Source of the DNA: an uncultured Lachnobacterium sp.
GTDB taxonomy: Bacteria > Bacillota > Clostridia > Lachnospirales > Lachnospiraceae
NCBI GenBank assembly: GCA_900549895.1
Contig: URQG01000026.1
Coordinates: forward strand, 1 to 13,111
DNA: 13,111 nucleotides
Reading direction: 5' to 3'
Shown here: one piece after another, positions 6,660-13,111 of the stretch
Position numbering within the stretch: position 1 is the stretch's first letter
Layout: the number at the start of each line of letters is the position of its first letter
The notes under the pieces: generated by a model
What the model saw: only the letters and a program-made list of their open reading frames with translations
Database searches by the model: none
Told to the model about the DNA's origin: nothing
Position numbers and translations under genes: made by a program

Positions 6660-8030
6660 ATGATTTGTTATAAATGTGGACAGGATGTAGGCGATGCGAA
6701 GCGTTGCCCGAATTGTGGTGAGGATCTGGCAATTTTCTGGAGAGTCAGACGGATCTCCAATTCTTATTATAATTTAGGATTGCAGCAGGCGGGGGTTCGG
6801 AATCTGTCCGGCGCAGTGGAAAGTCTGCGGAATAGTCTGAAATTCAATAAATACAATATTGCTGCCAGAAATCTGTTAGGTCTTGTCTATCATGAGATGG
6901 GAGAGACTGTGGCGGCACTCAGCGAGTGGGTAATCTCGCAGAGTTATCAGCCAACGGATAATCTTGCCAACGGATATCTTGATGAGATCCAGAAGAACAG
7001 AGGACAGCTTGATACGATCAACCAGACGATCAAGAAATACAATCAGGCACTTCATTACTGCCAGCAGGACAGCCGGGATCTGGCTATCATCCAGCTGAAG
7101 AAAGTGCTCTCGATGAATCCGAAGCTGGTCAAGGGACATCAGCTTCTGGCTCTTCTTTATCTGCAGGATGGCAAACTGGAGCTTGCAAAGAAATCGTTGC
7201 GTAATGCAGGCAGGATTGATGCAAATAATACAACAACGCTTCGCTATCTGAAAGAAGTGAATACGCAGCTGAAGGAGAAGAGTCCTTCGAAAAAGCCGAA
7301 GGATGATGATCTTATCTCTTATCAGAGTGGTAACGAGACGATTATCATGCCGAAGCGATTCAAGGAATCCTCGCTTGGCGCTTCGCTTGCCTATATTGTG
7401 ACGGGACTCGTTGTTGGTGCTGCCGTCACGGCGTTTCTGGTTGTTCCGAATGTGAAGAATCAGGCAAAGGAGGATGCAAAGCAGCAGATTCTTGAAGCAA
7501 GTGATACGATTTCAAGTAACGGACAGACCATCAAGGATCTGGAGAAGCAGATTTCGGATCTTCAGGATCAGCTGGAGGAAGAAGCAAATAATAATGAGAA
7601 GGTTGCAGATCAGATTAAAACGTATGAGCGGCTCTTAAATGCGTATGTTGCATATACTTCTGATGATGTCATCAGTGCCGGTCAGGCTTTGGATAAAGTA
7701 AATACTTCGTATTTGTCAAAGAAGGCAAAGAGTATTTATAAGGATTTAAATGATGTTGTCCGTGCACAGTATCTGGACAAATTATATCAGGAAGGATATG
7801 GTTATTATCAGCGCGGCAAGTACGAGGATGCGATCACCGATCTGCAAAAGATTGTGGATGAAGAGGAAGATTTCCAGGATGGATCGGCTGCATACTATTT
7901 GGCACAGTCGTACCGCAAGAACGGGGATCTTGATTCCGCAAAGCCGTATTACCAATATGTGATCGACAATCATCCGGGAACGGAGCGTGCGAGAACTTCG
8001 CAGAATTATGTGGATGCGCAGTCTGAATAA
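6660..8030 (+). CDS. Zinc-ribbon, TPR and coiled-coil membrane protein
   Basis: The function is unknown, but the architecture is clear. Residues 1-20 form a zinc ribbon with Cys3, Cys6, Cys16 and Cys19. Residues about 33-205 are helical repeats of the TPR type, for example around 33-98 and 139-200. A charged linker (about 205-236) leads to one membrane span at about 240-263. Then comes a coiled coil at about 270-325 and a C-terminal TPR region at about 370-440 (YGYYQRGKYEDAITDLQKIV is a typical repeat). With no N-terminal signal, the zinc ribbon and first TPRs are probably cytoplasmic and the second TPR set outside, linked by one span. That suggests a scaffold joining the two sides of the membrane. 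GAGAGG near 6649-6654 serves the ATG. It follows the 47-residue gene and ends before a terminator. Confidence 0.87.
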   Translation: MICYKCGQDVGDAKRCPNCGEDLAIFWRVRRISNSYYNLGLQQAGVRNLSGAVESLRNSLKFNKYNIAARNLLGLVYHEMGETVAALSEWVISQSYQPTDNLANGYLDEIQKNRGQLDTINQTIKKYNQALHYCQQDSRDLAIIQLKKVLSMNPKLVKGHQLLALLYLQDGKLELAKKSLRNAGRIDANNTTTLRYLKEVNTQLKEKSPSKKPKDDDLISYQSGNETIIMPKRFKESSLGASLAYIVTGLVVGAAVTAFLVVPNVKNQAKEDAKQQILEASDTISSNGQTIKDLEKQISDLQDQLEEEANNNEKVADQIKTYERLLNAYVAYTSDDVISAGQALDKVNTSYLSKKAKSIYKDLNDVVRAQYLDKLYQEGYGYYQRGKYEDAITDLQKIVDEEEDFQDGSAAYYLAQSYRKNGDLDSAKPYYQYVIDNHPGTERARTSQNYVDAQSE

Positions 8031-8053
8031 TCAGAATTTTATAGTGAACTTAC

Positions 8054-8093
8054 AAAAGACGTCTAGGCAGTTATGCTGAGGCGTCTTTTCTTT
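8054..8093 (+). terminator. Intrinsic terminator between the TPR gene and spoIIAA
   Basis: AAAAGACGTCT at 8054-8064 pairs with AGGCGTCTTTT at 8079-8089 (11 pairs, one wobble) and leads into a T-rich stretch to about 8093. The A-rich 5' arm means it could also work on the other strand. It separates the TPR gene from the spoIIA genes, so these need their own promoter. I could not define that promoter clearly. Confidence 0.82.
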
Positions 8094-8113
8094 ATTGTCG
8101 GGAAGGAGGCATT

Positions 8114-8470
8114 ATGCAGTTACAATATCAGCTTACGGAAGAAAAACTTACGATTATGATGCCGCAGGAAGTAGATCATCATGTGGCGCAGCATATGAGC
8201 AGAGAAGTGGACTGCCTTATGGACTCGTGGCATGTCCGTACACTTGTGTTTGATTTTTCCGGAACAGAATTTATGGACAGTTCGGGAATTGGTGTGCTGA
8301 TTGGAAGAAAAAAGCGAATGGATCTGCACGGTGGCAGAGTGCGTGCCGCAAATCTGACAGGACGTGCGTTGCAGATCTTTGAAAAATCCGGGTTGAAGCG
8401 GATTATCGAAACGGATGAATGGGATGAGAATCAATCGATGCAGAAAAAGTTGATGCAGGATATGAGATAG
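8114..8470 (+). CDS. spoIIAA: Anti-sigma F factor antagonist SpoIIAA
   Basis: SpoIIAA is the STAS-domain switch that, when unphosphorylated, binds SpoIIAB and frees sigma F in the forespore. SpoIIE phosphatase activates it; SpoIIAB inactivates it by phosphorylation. The 118-residue length is typical. The key block is LVFDFSGTEFMDSSGIGVLIGR at about 44-65: Ser57 in DSSG matches the phosphorylated serine (Ser58) of Bacillus SpoIIAA. GGAAGGAGG at 8101-8109 is a strong ribosome site. It lies ten bases before spoIIAB, in the classic order spoIIAA-spoIIAB-sigF, which separates it from general RsbV-type antagonists. Confidence 0.95.
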   Translation: MQLQYQLTEEKLTIMMPQEVDHHVAQHMSREVDCLMDSWHVRTLVFDFSGTEFMDSSGIGVLIGRKKRMDLHGGRVRAANLTGRALQIFEKSGLKRIIETDEWDENQSMQKKLMQDMR

Positions 8471-8480
8471 GGGGGACGAT

Positions 8481-8918
8481 ATGGAACAACAGAATCATAT
8501 GCAGGTGGTTTTTGATGCAAAGTCAGAGAATGAAGGACTGGCAAGGATGCTTGTGACGGCGTTTATGTCAGAAATGAATCCTACATTGGAGCAGATCGCA
8601 GATGTTAAGACTGCGGTGTCCGAAGCAGTTACCAATGCAATCATACACGGATATGAAAATGAGATGGAAAGCGTACGCCTAAGCTGCGACAGGGATGGGC
8701 AACAGCTGGTTGTCACGGTTGAGGATAAGGGAGTAGGGATTGCGGATGTTGAGCAGGCAATGCAGCCTTTCTATACGACAAAGCCGCAGCTCGAACGATC
8801 CGGAATGGGATTCGCATTTATGGAAGCATTTATGGACAAGATCGAAGTATGCTCACATGTAGGTGAGGGGACGAAAGTCGTCATGTGGAAATACATAGAA
8901 AGGGAGCGTGAGCAGTAG
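8481..8918 (+). CDS. spoIIAB: Anti-sigma F factor and kinase SpoIIAB
   Basis: SpoIIAB holds sigma F inactive before septation and phosphorylates SpoIIAA with ATP. The 145 residues form a GHKL-type ATPase domain: an N box around 48-57 (EAVTNAIIHG, with Glu48 and Asn52), a G1 box EDKGVGI at 81-87, and a later glycine motif SGMGFAFMEAF at about 107-117 with the ATP-lid segment FYTTKPQLER before it. AGGGGGG at 8469-8475 is close upstream of the ATG. The last 11 bases overlap the start of sigF, suggesting coupled translation so that inhibitor and sigma factor are made together. Confidence 0.95.
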   Translation: MEQQNHMQVVFDAKSENEGLARMLVTAFMSEMNPTLEQIADVKTAVSEAVTNAIIHGYENEMESVRLSCDRDGQQLVVTVEDKGVGIADVEQAMQPFYTTKPQLERSGMGFAFMEAFMDKIEVCSHVGEGTKVVMWKYIEREREQ

Positions 8919-9654
8919 TTTATCCGCAAAGGAGGAATCATGGCAGGAAATCATTGAAAAAGCACAACAGGGAGATAAGGCTGCACGTGACGGACTGGTG
9001 CAGGAAAATATGGGGCTGGTTTATATGGTGGCAAAACGATTTGCAGATCGCGGAGTAGAAATGGAGGAACTGGTACAGCTTGGTGCAATCGGACTGATTA
9101 AGGCGGTAGATAAATTTGATCCTAAGATGGGATATTCCTTCTCTACCTATGCGGTTCCACTGATCATGGGGGAAATACGGCGTTTCCTGCGTGATGATAA
9201 TATGATACATGTCAGTCGCCAACTCAAGGATTGTGCAAGAAAAATAGCAATTATCAGAGAACATATTAAAAAGACAGAAAACAGAGAGCCGACAATGGAA
9301 GAACTGGAACAAAAAATCGGATTATCAAGAGAGGAATTGGTTGCAGCGATGGAATCCGTATATGAAGTGGAATCCATTTCAAAGCCGGTGAGTGGGCTGA
9401 AAGAAGAGTCACATGCACGGACCATTGAGGATCAGCTGGAGGATAAAACGCATTTTGAAATGCCTGTATTAAACCGAATTGCGCTCTCTCAGGTCATGGA
9501 GGAACTTGAAGAAAATGAGGCAATGCTGATCCGGCTCAGATATATCGATGAGCAGACGCAGTCACAGGTGGCACAGGCACTTGGCATGAATCAGGTTGCA
9601 GTATCCCGTCTTGAAAAAAAAATACTGATAAAGCTGCGGCGAAAACTGGCATAA
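8908..9654 (+). CDS. sigF: Forespore sigma factor SigF
   Basis: Sigma F directs early forespore transcription. The 248-residue protein has sigma region 2 at about 30-100 (LVYMVAKRFADRG, then AVDKFDPKMGYSFSTYAVPLIMGEIRRFLRDD), region 3 in the middle, and a region 4 helix-turn-helix at about 215-245 (QSQVAQALGMNQVAVSRLEKK). SigG is the closest alternative; the spoIIAB overlap identifies SigF. The start is a GTG at 8908, the only start codon after the in-frame stop at 8896-8898, with AAAGG at 8899-8903. A stronger site, AAAGGAGG at 8928-8935, sits before an ATG at 8940 in a different frame that stops after five codons. Confidence 0.94.
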   Translation: MSSSLSAKEESWQEIIEKAQQGDKAARDGLVQENMGLVYMVAKRFADRGVEMEELVQLGAIGLIKAVDKFDPKMGYSFSTYAVPLIMGEIRRFLRDDNMIHVSRQLKDCARKIAIIREHIKKTENREPTMEELEQKIGLSREELVAAMESVYEVESISKPVSGLKEESHARTIEDQLEDKTHFEMPVLNRIALSQVMEELEENEAMLIRLRYIDEQTQSQVAQALGMNQVAVSRLEKKILIKLRRKLA

Positions 9655-9730
9655 ATTCTTCTGTTTGGACATACTAACGAAAAAAGACGATAGGTCAGTA
9701 AAGAAAATTTCAGCAAAAGGAGAATGGAAT

Positions 9731-10687
9731 ATGGGTACAGTCAATCCAAGTAAAGTTGCAATCATCGGATGCGGATTTGTCGGTTCGGCATCTGCGTTCG
9801 CTCTCATGCAGAGCGGGCTTTTTAACGAGATGGTGCTTCTTGATGTCAACAATGATAAGGCAGAGGGGGAGGCCAGAGACATTGCACATGGTCTGCCGTT
9901 TGTCCGTCCAATGAAAATTTATGCGGGTGGATACGATGATATTGCGGATGCGGCAATCATTGTGATTACCGCGGGAGCCAATCAGAAGCCGGATGAGACG
10001 AGACTCGATCTCGTACACAAAAATGTATCTATTTTTGAGTCAATTATTCCGGAGATTACGAATCGTGATTATGAGGGAATCCTTCTTGTTGTTGCAAATC
10101 CGGTTGATATCCTGACCTATACAGCATTGAAACTGTCCGGATATCCGGAAAATCGTGTCATTGGTTCCGGAACGGTGCTCGACAGTGCGAGACTTAAGTA
10201 TCATCTTGGGGAACATCTTGGGGTGGACAGCCGAAGTGTACATGCATTTATTGTAGGCGAGCATGGCGACAGTGAGATTGCGGCATGGAGCAGTGCAAAT
10301 GTATCCGGTGTGCCTCTCGATAAGTTCTGCGAGATGCGCGGACATTACAATCATGCTGAGGCGACGGAGCGTATCGCGGAGGAAGTCAAGCAGAGTGCTT
10401 ACGGCATTATTCAGCGAAAAGGCGCGACTTACTATGGAATTGCGATGTCGGTAAAGAGAATCTGCGAGGCTATCGTGAGAGATGAAAAGTCAATCCTTCC
10501 GATTTCTACCATGATGCATGGAGAGTACGGAATCTCGGATGTGGTCCTCTCGATGCCTTGTATCGTCGGGAAAGATGGTTACGAGACGAAAGTGCCGATC
10601 GATCTGGATCAGGATGAGGTGACCAGTCTTCACGAGTCGGCAAATACTTTAAGGGATGTGCTGGATGATGTTTTTGCAGAAAAGTAG
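9731..10687 (+). CDS. ldh: L-lactate dehydrogenase
   Basis: This enzyme reduces pyruvate to L-lactate with NADH, recycling NAD in fermentation. The N-terminal Rossmann motif VAIIGCGFVGSASA starts near residue 9. Gln85 in ANQKP marks lactate rather than malate specificity, where an Arg would be expected. Catalytic Arg91, Asn123, Asp151, substrate-binding Arg154 and proton-relay His178 (GEHGDSE) are all visible. The fructose-bisphosphate residue equal to Arg173 of Bacillus stearothermophilus LDH is Lys156, while the His188 equivalent (His171) is kept, so allosteric control may differ. The ATG at 9731 has AAAGGAG at 9716-9722; the frame is open further back without a good start. The 318-residue length is normal. 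It lies 76 bases after sigF with no clear terminator between, and ends in its own terminator. Confidence 0.95.
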   Translation: MGTVNPSKVAIIGCGFVGSASAFALMQSGLFNEMVLLDVNNDKAEGEARDIAHGLPFVRPMKIYAGGYDDIADAAIIVITAGANQKPDETRLDLVHKNVSIFESIIPEITNRDYEGILLVVANPVDILTYTALKLSGYPENRVIGSGTVLDSARLKYHLGEHLGVDSRSVHAFIVGEHGDSEIAAWSSANVSGVPLDKFCEMRGHYNHAEATERIAEEVKQSAYGIIQRKGATYYGIAMSVKRICEAIVRDEKSILPISTMMHGEYGISDVVLSMPCIVGKDGYETKVPIDLDQDEVTSLHESANTLRDVLDDVFAEK

Positions 10688-10720
10688 AGTCTGATCTGCA
10701 GATATAAATAGGAAGAAAGG

Positions 10721-10749
10721 AAAGGGCGGGCGTAACAGCCTGCCTTTTT
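10721..10749 (+). terminator. Intrinsic terminator after ldh
   Basis: AAAGGGCGGGC at 10721-10731 pairs with 10738-10748 (11 pairs, two wobbles), with a six-base loop, and a T run at 10745-10749. A GC-rich stem next to a T run makes this a standard terminator. Confidence 0.9.
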
Positions 10750-10759
10750 GTAAAATCGC

Positions 10760-10788
10760 TTTACTTTAGTATGATAATTTGCTAAAAT
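10760..10788 (+). promoter_or_regulatory. Sigma-A promoter for the ABC importer operon
   Basis: TTTACT at 10760-10765 and TAAAAT at 10783-10788 are 17 bases apart, just after the ldh terminator. A second possible pair is TTGTAA at 10748-10753 with TATGAT at 10770-10775, so the exact start is uncertain. Either would serve the genes from 10825 on. Confidence 0.6.
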
Positions 10789-10824
10789 ACAAAAGCAGAT
10801 TAGATTCATAAAGGAGAGCATAGT

Positions 10825-11631
10825 ATGAAAAGAAAGATTGCATCGTTATTATTGGTTGGTTGTATGGCACTCAGCATGTGTGCATGTGGCAGTAAAACGG
10901 ATTCATCATCCGAGAAGGGTGACAGCACAGACAGCAGAGTATATGCAGTAGAAGCCGGTTCGGCAGGTGAGGCGGTTGCCAAGGAGAAAGGCTTTGAATA
11001 CAATTCGGTGGGCTCGCAGGCAGATGCATTGATGGAAGTTGCTTCCGGTACATCGGACGCGGCAATCATTGACCTGTTGATGGCGGGTGCGATGATCGGA
11101 GACGGAACAAGTTATCCGGATCTGATCCATACGGATGAATTGACAACCGAAGAGTATGGTGTAGGATGTCGTAAGGGTTCCGACCTTGCTTCTTATATTA
11201 ATCAGGTGTTTGCAGATAGCTATAAGGACGGATCAATGAAGGAGACCGCTGAAAAGTATGGTGTACAGGATGCTTTGGTCGAGCAGAAGGATGCAAAGTA
11301 TGAGGCTTCTGATTCCGATAGCGATGTAGAATATATTAAGAATAAAGGTACATTGATCGTTGGTATCACGGGTTTTGAGCCGATGGATTACAAGGATGGC
11401 GACAAGTGGATCGGTTTTGATGCGGACATGGCTCGTATGGTCGCAGACAAGCTTGGTGTTGAGGCTCAGTTTGTTGAAATTGACTGGGACAACAAGATCA
11501 TGGAGCTTGATTCCAACAACATTGATGTTGTATGGAATGGTATGACACTGACGGATGAGGTGACTTCATCTATGGAGTGTACAAATGCTTATTGTAACAA
11601 CGCACAGGTTGTTGTAGTACCACAGAAATAA
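10825..11631 (+). CDS. Amino-acid ABC importer lipoprotein, circularly permuted
   Basis: This is the extracellular substrate-binding lipoprotein of the importer that follows. A basic start, hydrophobic stretch (about 5-20) and Cys21 in MCACGS form a lipoprotein signal. The mature part resembles type II polar amino-acid binding proteins, but the halves are in swapped order. Residues about 38-147 match the usual second half (VYAVEAGSAGEA, then AIIDLLMAG, then TEEYGVGCRKGSDL and KDGSMKETAEKYG). After an acidic linker at about 148-167, residues about 168-266 match the usual first half (IKNKGTLIVGITGFEPMDYKDG, then IGFDADMARMVADKLGV, NGMTLTDE and NAYCNNAQVVVV). The usual Arg after TxDE/TxER that binds the alpha-carboxylate is Val246. 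AAGGAG at 10811-10816 serves the ATG. Substrate is not predictable beyond a small amino acid-like ligand. Confidence 0.9.
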   Translation: MKRKIASLLLVGCMALSMCACGSKTDSSSEKGDSTDSRVYAVEAGSAGEAVAKEKGFEYNSVGSQADALMEVASGTSDAAIIDLLMAGAMIGDGTSYPDLIHTDELTTEEYGVGCRKGSDLASYINQVFADSYKDGSMKETAEKYGVQDALVEQKDAKYEASDSDSDVEYIKNKGTLIVGITGFEPMDYKDGDKWIGFDADMARMVADKLGVEAQFVEIDWDNKIMELDSNNIDVVWNGMTLTDEVTSSMECTNAYCNNAQVVVVPQK

Positions 11632-11648
11632 AGGAGTAATTACAGAAG

Positions 11649-12305
11649 ATGTTTTGGTCTGTTACGCAGACGCTTCTCAGCGGTTTTGCGACTACATTTG
11701 AAATTTTTATCTTTACACTGATTTTTGCGTTGCCGCTTGGCTTGATTTTCTCATTCGGCTTGATGAGTAAATTTAAGCCTTTGCGCTATCTGCTCCAACT
11801 TATAGTATGGGTGATCCGCGGAACACCGCTTATGTTACAGCTGATCATTATTTTTTATGGACCGGGTATGTGGCTGAAACGTAATATTTGGAGTGGAAAC
11901 GAAGCTGGACGAATTACGGCAACGGTTGTGGCATTTGCCATCAATTATGCATGCTATTTTGCCGTGATTTTTAAGGGTGGCATCGAGGGAGTCCCGGCCG
12001 GACAAAGAGAGGCCGGACAGGTACTCGGCATGACAAAGCGTCAGATCTTTTTTAAGATTACATTGTTGCAGATGATCAAGCGCATCGTTCCGCCGATGTC
12101 GAATGAAATTATCACGCTTGTCAAAGATACTTCACTTGCCCGCATTATTGCAGCATATGAGTTGACATTTGCCGGATATTCATTTATGAAATCTGCCGGA
12201 GTGACATGGCCGCTGTTCTATACAGGACTCTTCTATCTGGTGTTCGTCGGAATACTGACGCTGTTGTTCAATTATATTGAGCGCAGACTGGATTATTTCA
12301 AGTAG
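11649..12305 (+). CDS. Amino-acid ABC importer permease
   Basis: This is the membrane channel subunit of a polar amino-acid importer of the HisM/GlnP type. The 218-residue length is typical. Hydrophobic helices are at about 13-38, 44-55 and 62-75, then about 90-110, and two near the C-terminus. The inner loop that docks on the ATPase reads GIEGVPAGQREAGQVLGMTKRQIFF at about 117-141, matching the family EAA motif. The N-terminal block RGTPLMLQLIIIFYG at about 57-71 is characteristic. AAGGAG at 11631-11636 overlaps the stop of the lipoprotein gene and is 12 bases from the ATG, somewhat far. It is 13 bases upstream of the ATPase gene, so the three are one operon. Such permeases usually act as dimers. 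Confidence 0.94.
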   Translation: MFWSVTQTLLSGFATTFEIFIFTLIFALPLGLIFSFGLMSKFKPLRYLLQLIVWVIRGTPLMLQLIIIFYGPGMWLKRNIWSGNEAGRITATVVAFAINYACYFAVIFKGGIEGVPAGQREAGQVLGMTKRQIFFKITLLQMIKRIVPPMSNEIITLVKDTSLARIIAAYELTFAGYSFMKSAGVTWPLFYTGLFYLVFVGILTLLFNYIERRLDYFK

Positions 12306-12318
12306 GAGGACTTATGAC

Positions 12319-13086
12319 ATGGCAATTTTAGAAGTAAATCATATAGAGAAGCATTTCGGTAAAACGCAGGTTCTTCGCGATGTCAGTTTCTCGATGGAAG
12401 AGGGAAGTGCTCTTGCGATTATCGGGTCCTCCGGCTCGGGAAAGACAACGCTTTTACGCTGTCTGAATTTTTTGGAAAAACCAAATTCCGGCAGTATTAG
12501 CGTGAACGGAGAAGTATTGTTTGATGCATCCTTAAATCAGAGTGAGCGGGATGCGGATTTAAGAAAGAAGCGTTTGCATTTTGGCATGGTGTTCCAGTCG
12601 TTTAACCTGTTCCCACAGTATACGGCATTGGAGAATGTGATGTTGGCGGAGCGCCTTCTGGCACAGGAACAACCGGATTTTAAGCGCAATAAAAAAGAAA
12701 TCCTTGCCGGAATCGAGGAACATGCAAAGCAGCTTCTTGAACGCATGGGTCTTGCGGAGCGTATGGATCATTATCCGCATCAGCTATCCGGTGGACAGCA
12801 GCAGCGTGTTGCAATCGCCCGTGCATTGGCATTGAAACCGGATATCTTGTGTTTTGACGAGCCGACATCCGCACTTGATCCGGAGTTGACAGGAGAAGTG
12901 TTGAAAGTTATCCGCAGTCTTGCAGACCAGAAGACAACCATGATCATTGTTACCCACGAGATGGCATTCGCAAGAGATGTGGCGGATCAGGTTATTTTCA
13001 TGGATGAGGGCGTAATTGTCGAGCAGGGAGATCCGCATCAGGTGATCGACAATCCGAAAGAGGAACGCACGAAGCAGTTCTTAACC
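12319..13086 (+). CDS. Amino-acid ABC importer ATPase, 3' end missing
   Basis: This is the cytoplasmic ATPase of the importer. All motifs are present: Walker A GSSGSGKT at 36-43, Q loop in MVFQSFNLFPQ at about 90-100, signature LSGGQQQR at 156-163, Walker B ILCFDEPTSALD at about 176-187, and the switch histidine in IVTHEMAFARD at about 210-220. I end it at base 13086 (256 codons), because the sequence after this is adapter. Few residues are lost: relatives end shortly after a QFL segment, as here. The ATG at 12319 has AGGAGG about 9 bases upstream; an ATG at 12314 is in another frame and stops at once. The region after Walker A up to the Q loop, and 110-135, look slightly longer than in GlnQ-like proteins. 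Confidence 0.95.
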
Positions 13087-13111
13087 CTGTCTCTTATACA
13101 CATCTCCGAGC
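13087..13111. other. Nextera transposon adapter sequence (artefact)
   Basis: Bases 13087-13105 are exactly the 19-base Tn5 mosaic end used in Nextera libraries (CTGTCTCTTATACACATCT), and 13106-13111 (CCGAGC) continue as the read-2 adapter. It starts in frame with the ATPase gene and adds false residues LSLIHISE. This is untrimmed sequencing adapter at a contig end, not genomic DNA. Confidence 0.97.

Noticed and set aside
7985..8053. Sigma-H promoter for spoIIA
   Set aside because: AGAATT and GAAT pieces occur near 8005-8030, but the spacing and sequence do not fit well, and the terminator at 8054 would lie between it and spoIIAA. I could not support it.
9665..9693. Promoter for ldh (TTGGAC with a weak -10)
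   Set aside because: TTGGAC at 9665-9670 has only CGATAG or GATAGG at the right distance, too poor a -10 match to list as a feature.
10825..11631. Binding protein as a pseudogene or two truncated genes
   Set aside because: There is one continuous frame with signal peptide, both lobes complete and a normal operon context, so a permuted intact gene explains it better.

Overview
This window looks like a contig end from a spore-forming, low-to-mid GC Firmicute, most likely a Lachnospiraceae-type gut Clostridium. The reasons are a spoIIAA-spoIIAB-sigF sporulation operon, a T-box-controlled valS, strong AAGGAGG-type ribosome binding sites, Lys/Glu-rich proteins and single-gene terminators. All recognised genes lie on the + strand. 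No species can be named from the sequence alone.

Layout. (1) 1-233: no convincing gene; a possible gene remnant on the - strand and a weak promoter lie here, and no TPP riboswitch is visible. (2) 234-3076: thiS-thiG-thiH-tenI, a thiazole-forming branch of thiamine synthesis of the tyrosine/ThiH type. The last gene is TenI-like (thiazole tautomerase), not a standard ThiE. No thiF, thiC or thiD is present. (3) 3110-6342: a strong promoter, a complete valine T-box leader with antiterminator and terminator folds, an unexplained five-helix structured element (3422-3587), valS, and its terminator. (4) 6412-8093: a promoter, an acidic 47-residue small protein, a membrane protein with zinc ribbon, TPRs and coiled coil, and a terminator. 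(5) 8114-9654: the spoIIA operon, encoding the forespore sigma factor and its switch. (6) 9731-10749: L-lactate dehydrogenase and terminator. (7) 10760-13086: promoter and a polar amino-acid-type ABC importer (lipoprotein, permease, ATPase). (8) 13087-13111: not biological; it matches the Nextera transposon mosaic end plus the start of the read-2 adapter.

Main points to follow up. The ABC importer's binding protein appears circularly permuted: the lobe-2 half of the family fold comes first and the lobe-1 half second, in one lipoprotein with normal permease and ATPase neighbours. The 167-base element between the valS T-box terminator and the valS start folds on paper into an outer helix enclosing four hairpins; it may be a structured RNA or a mobile repeat. 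ThiS carries two residues after its terminal glycines. The window ends in sequencing-adapter sequence that falsely extends the ATPase reading frame.
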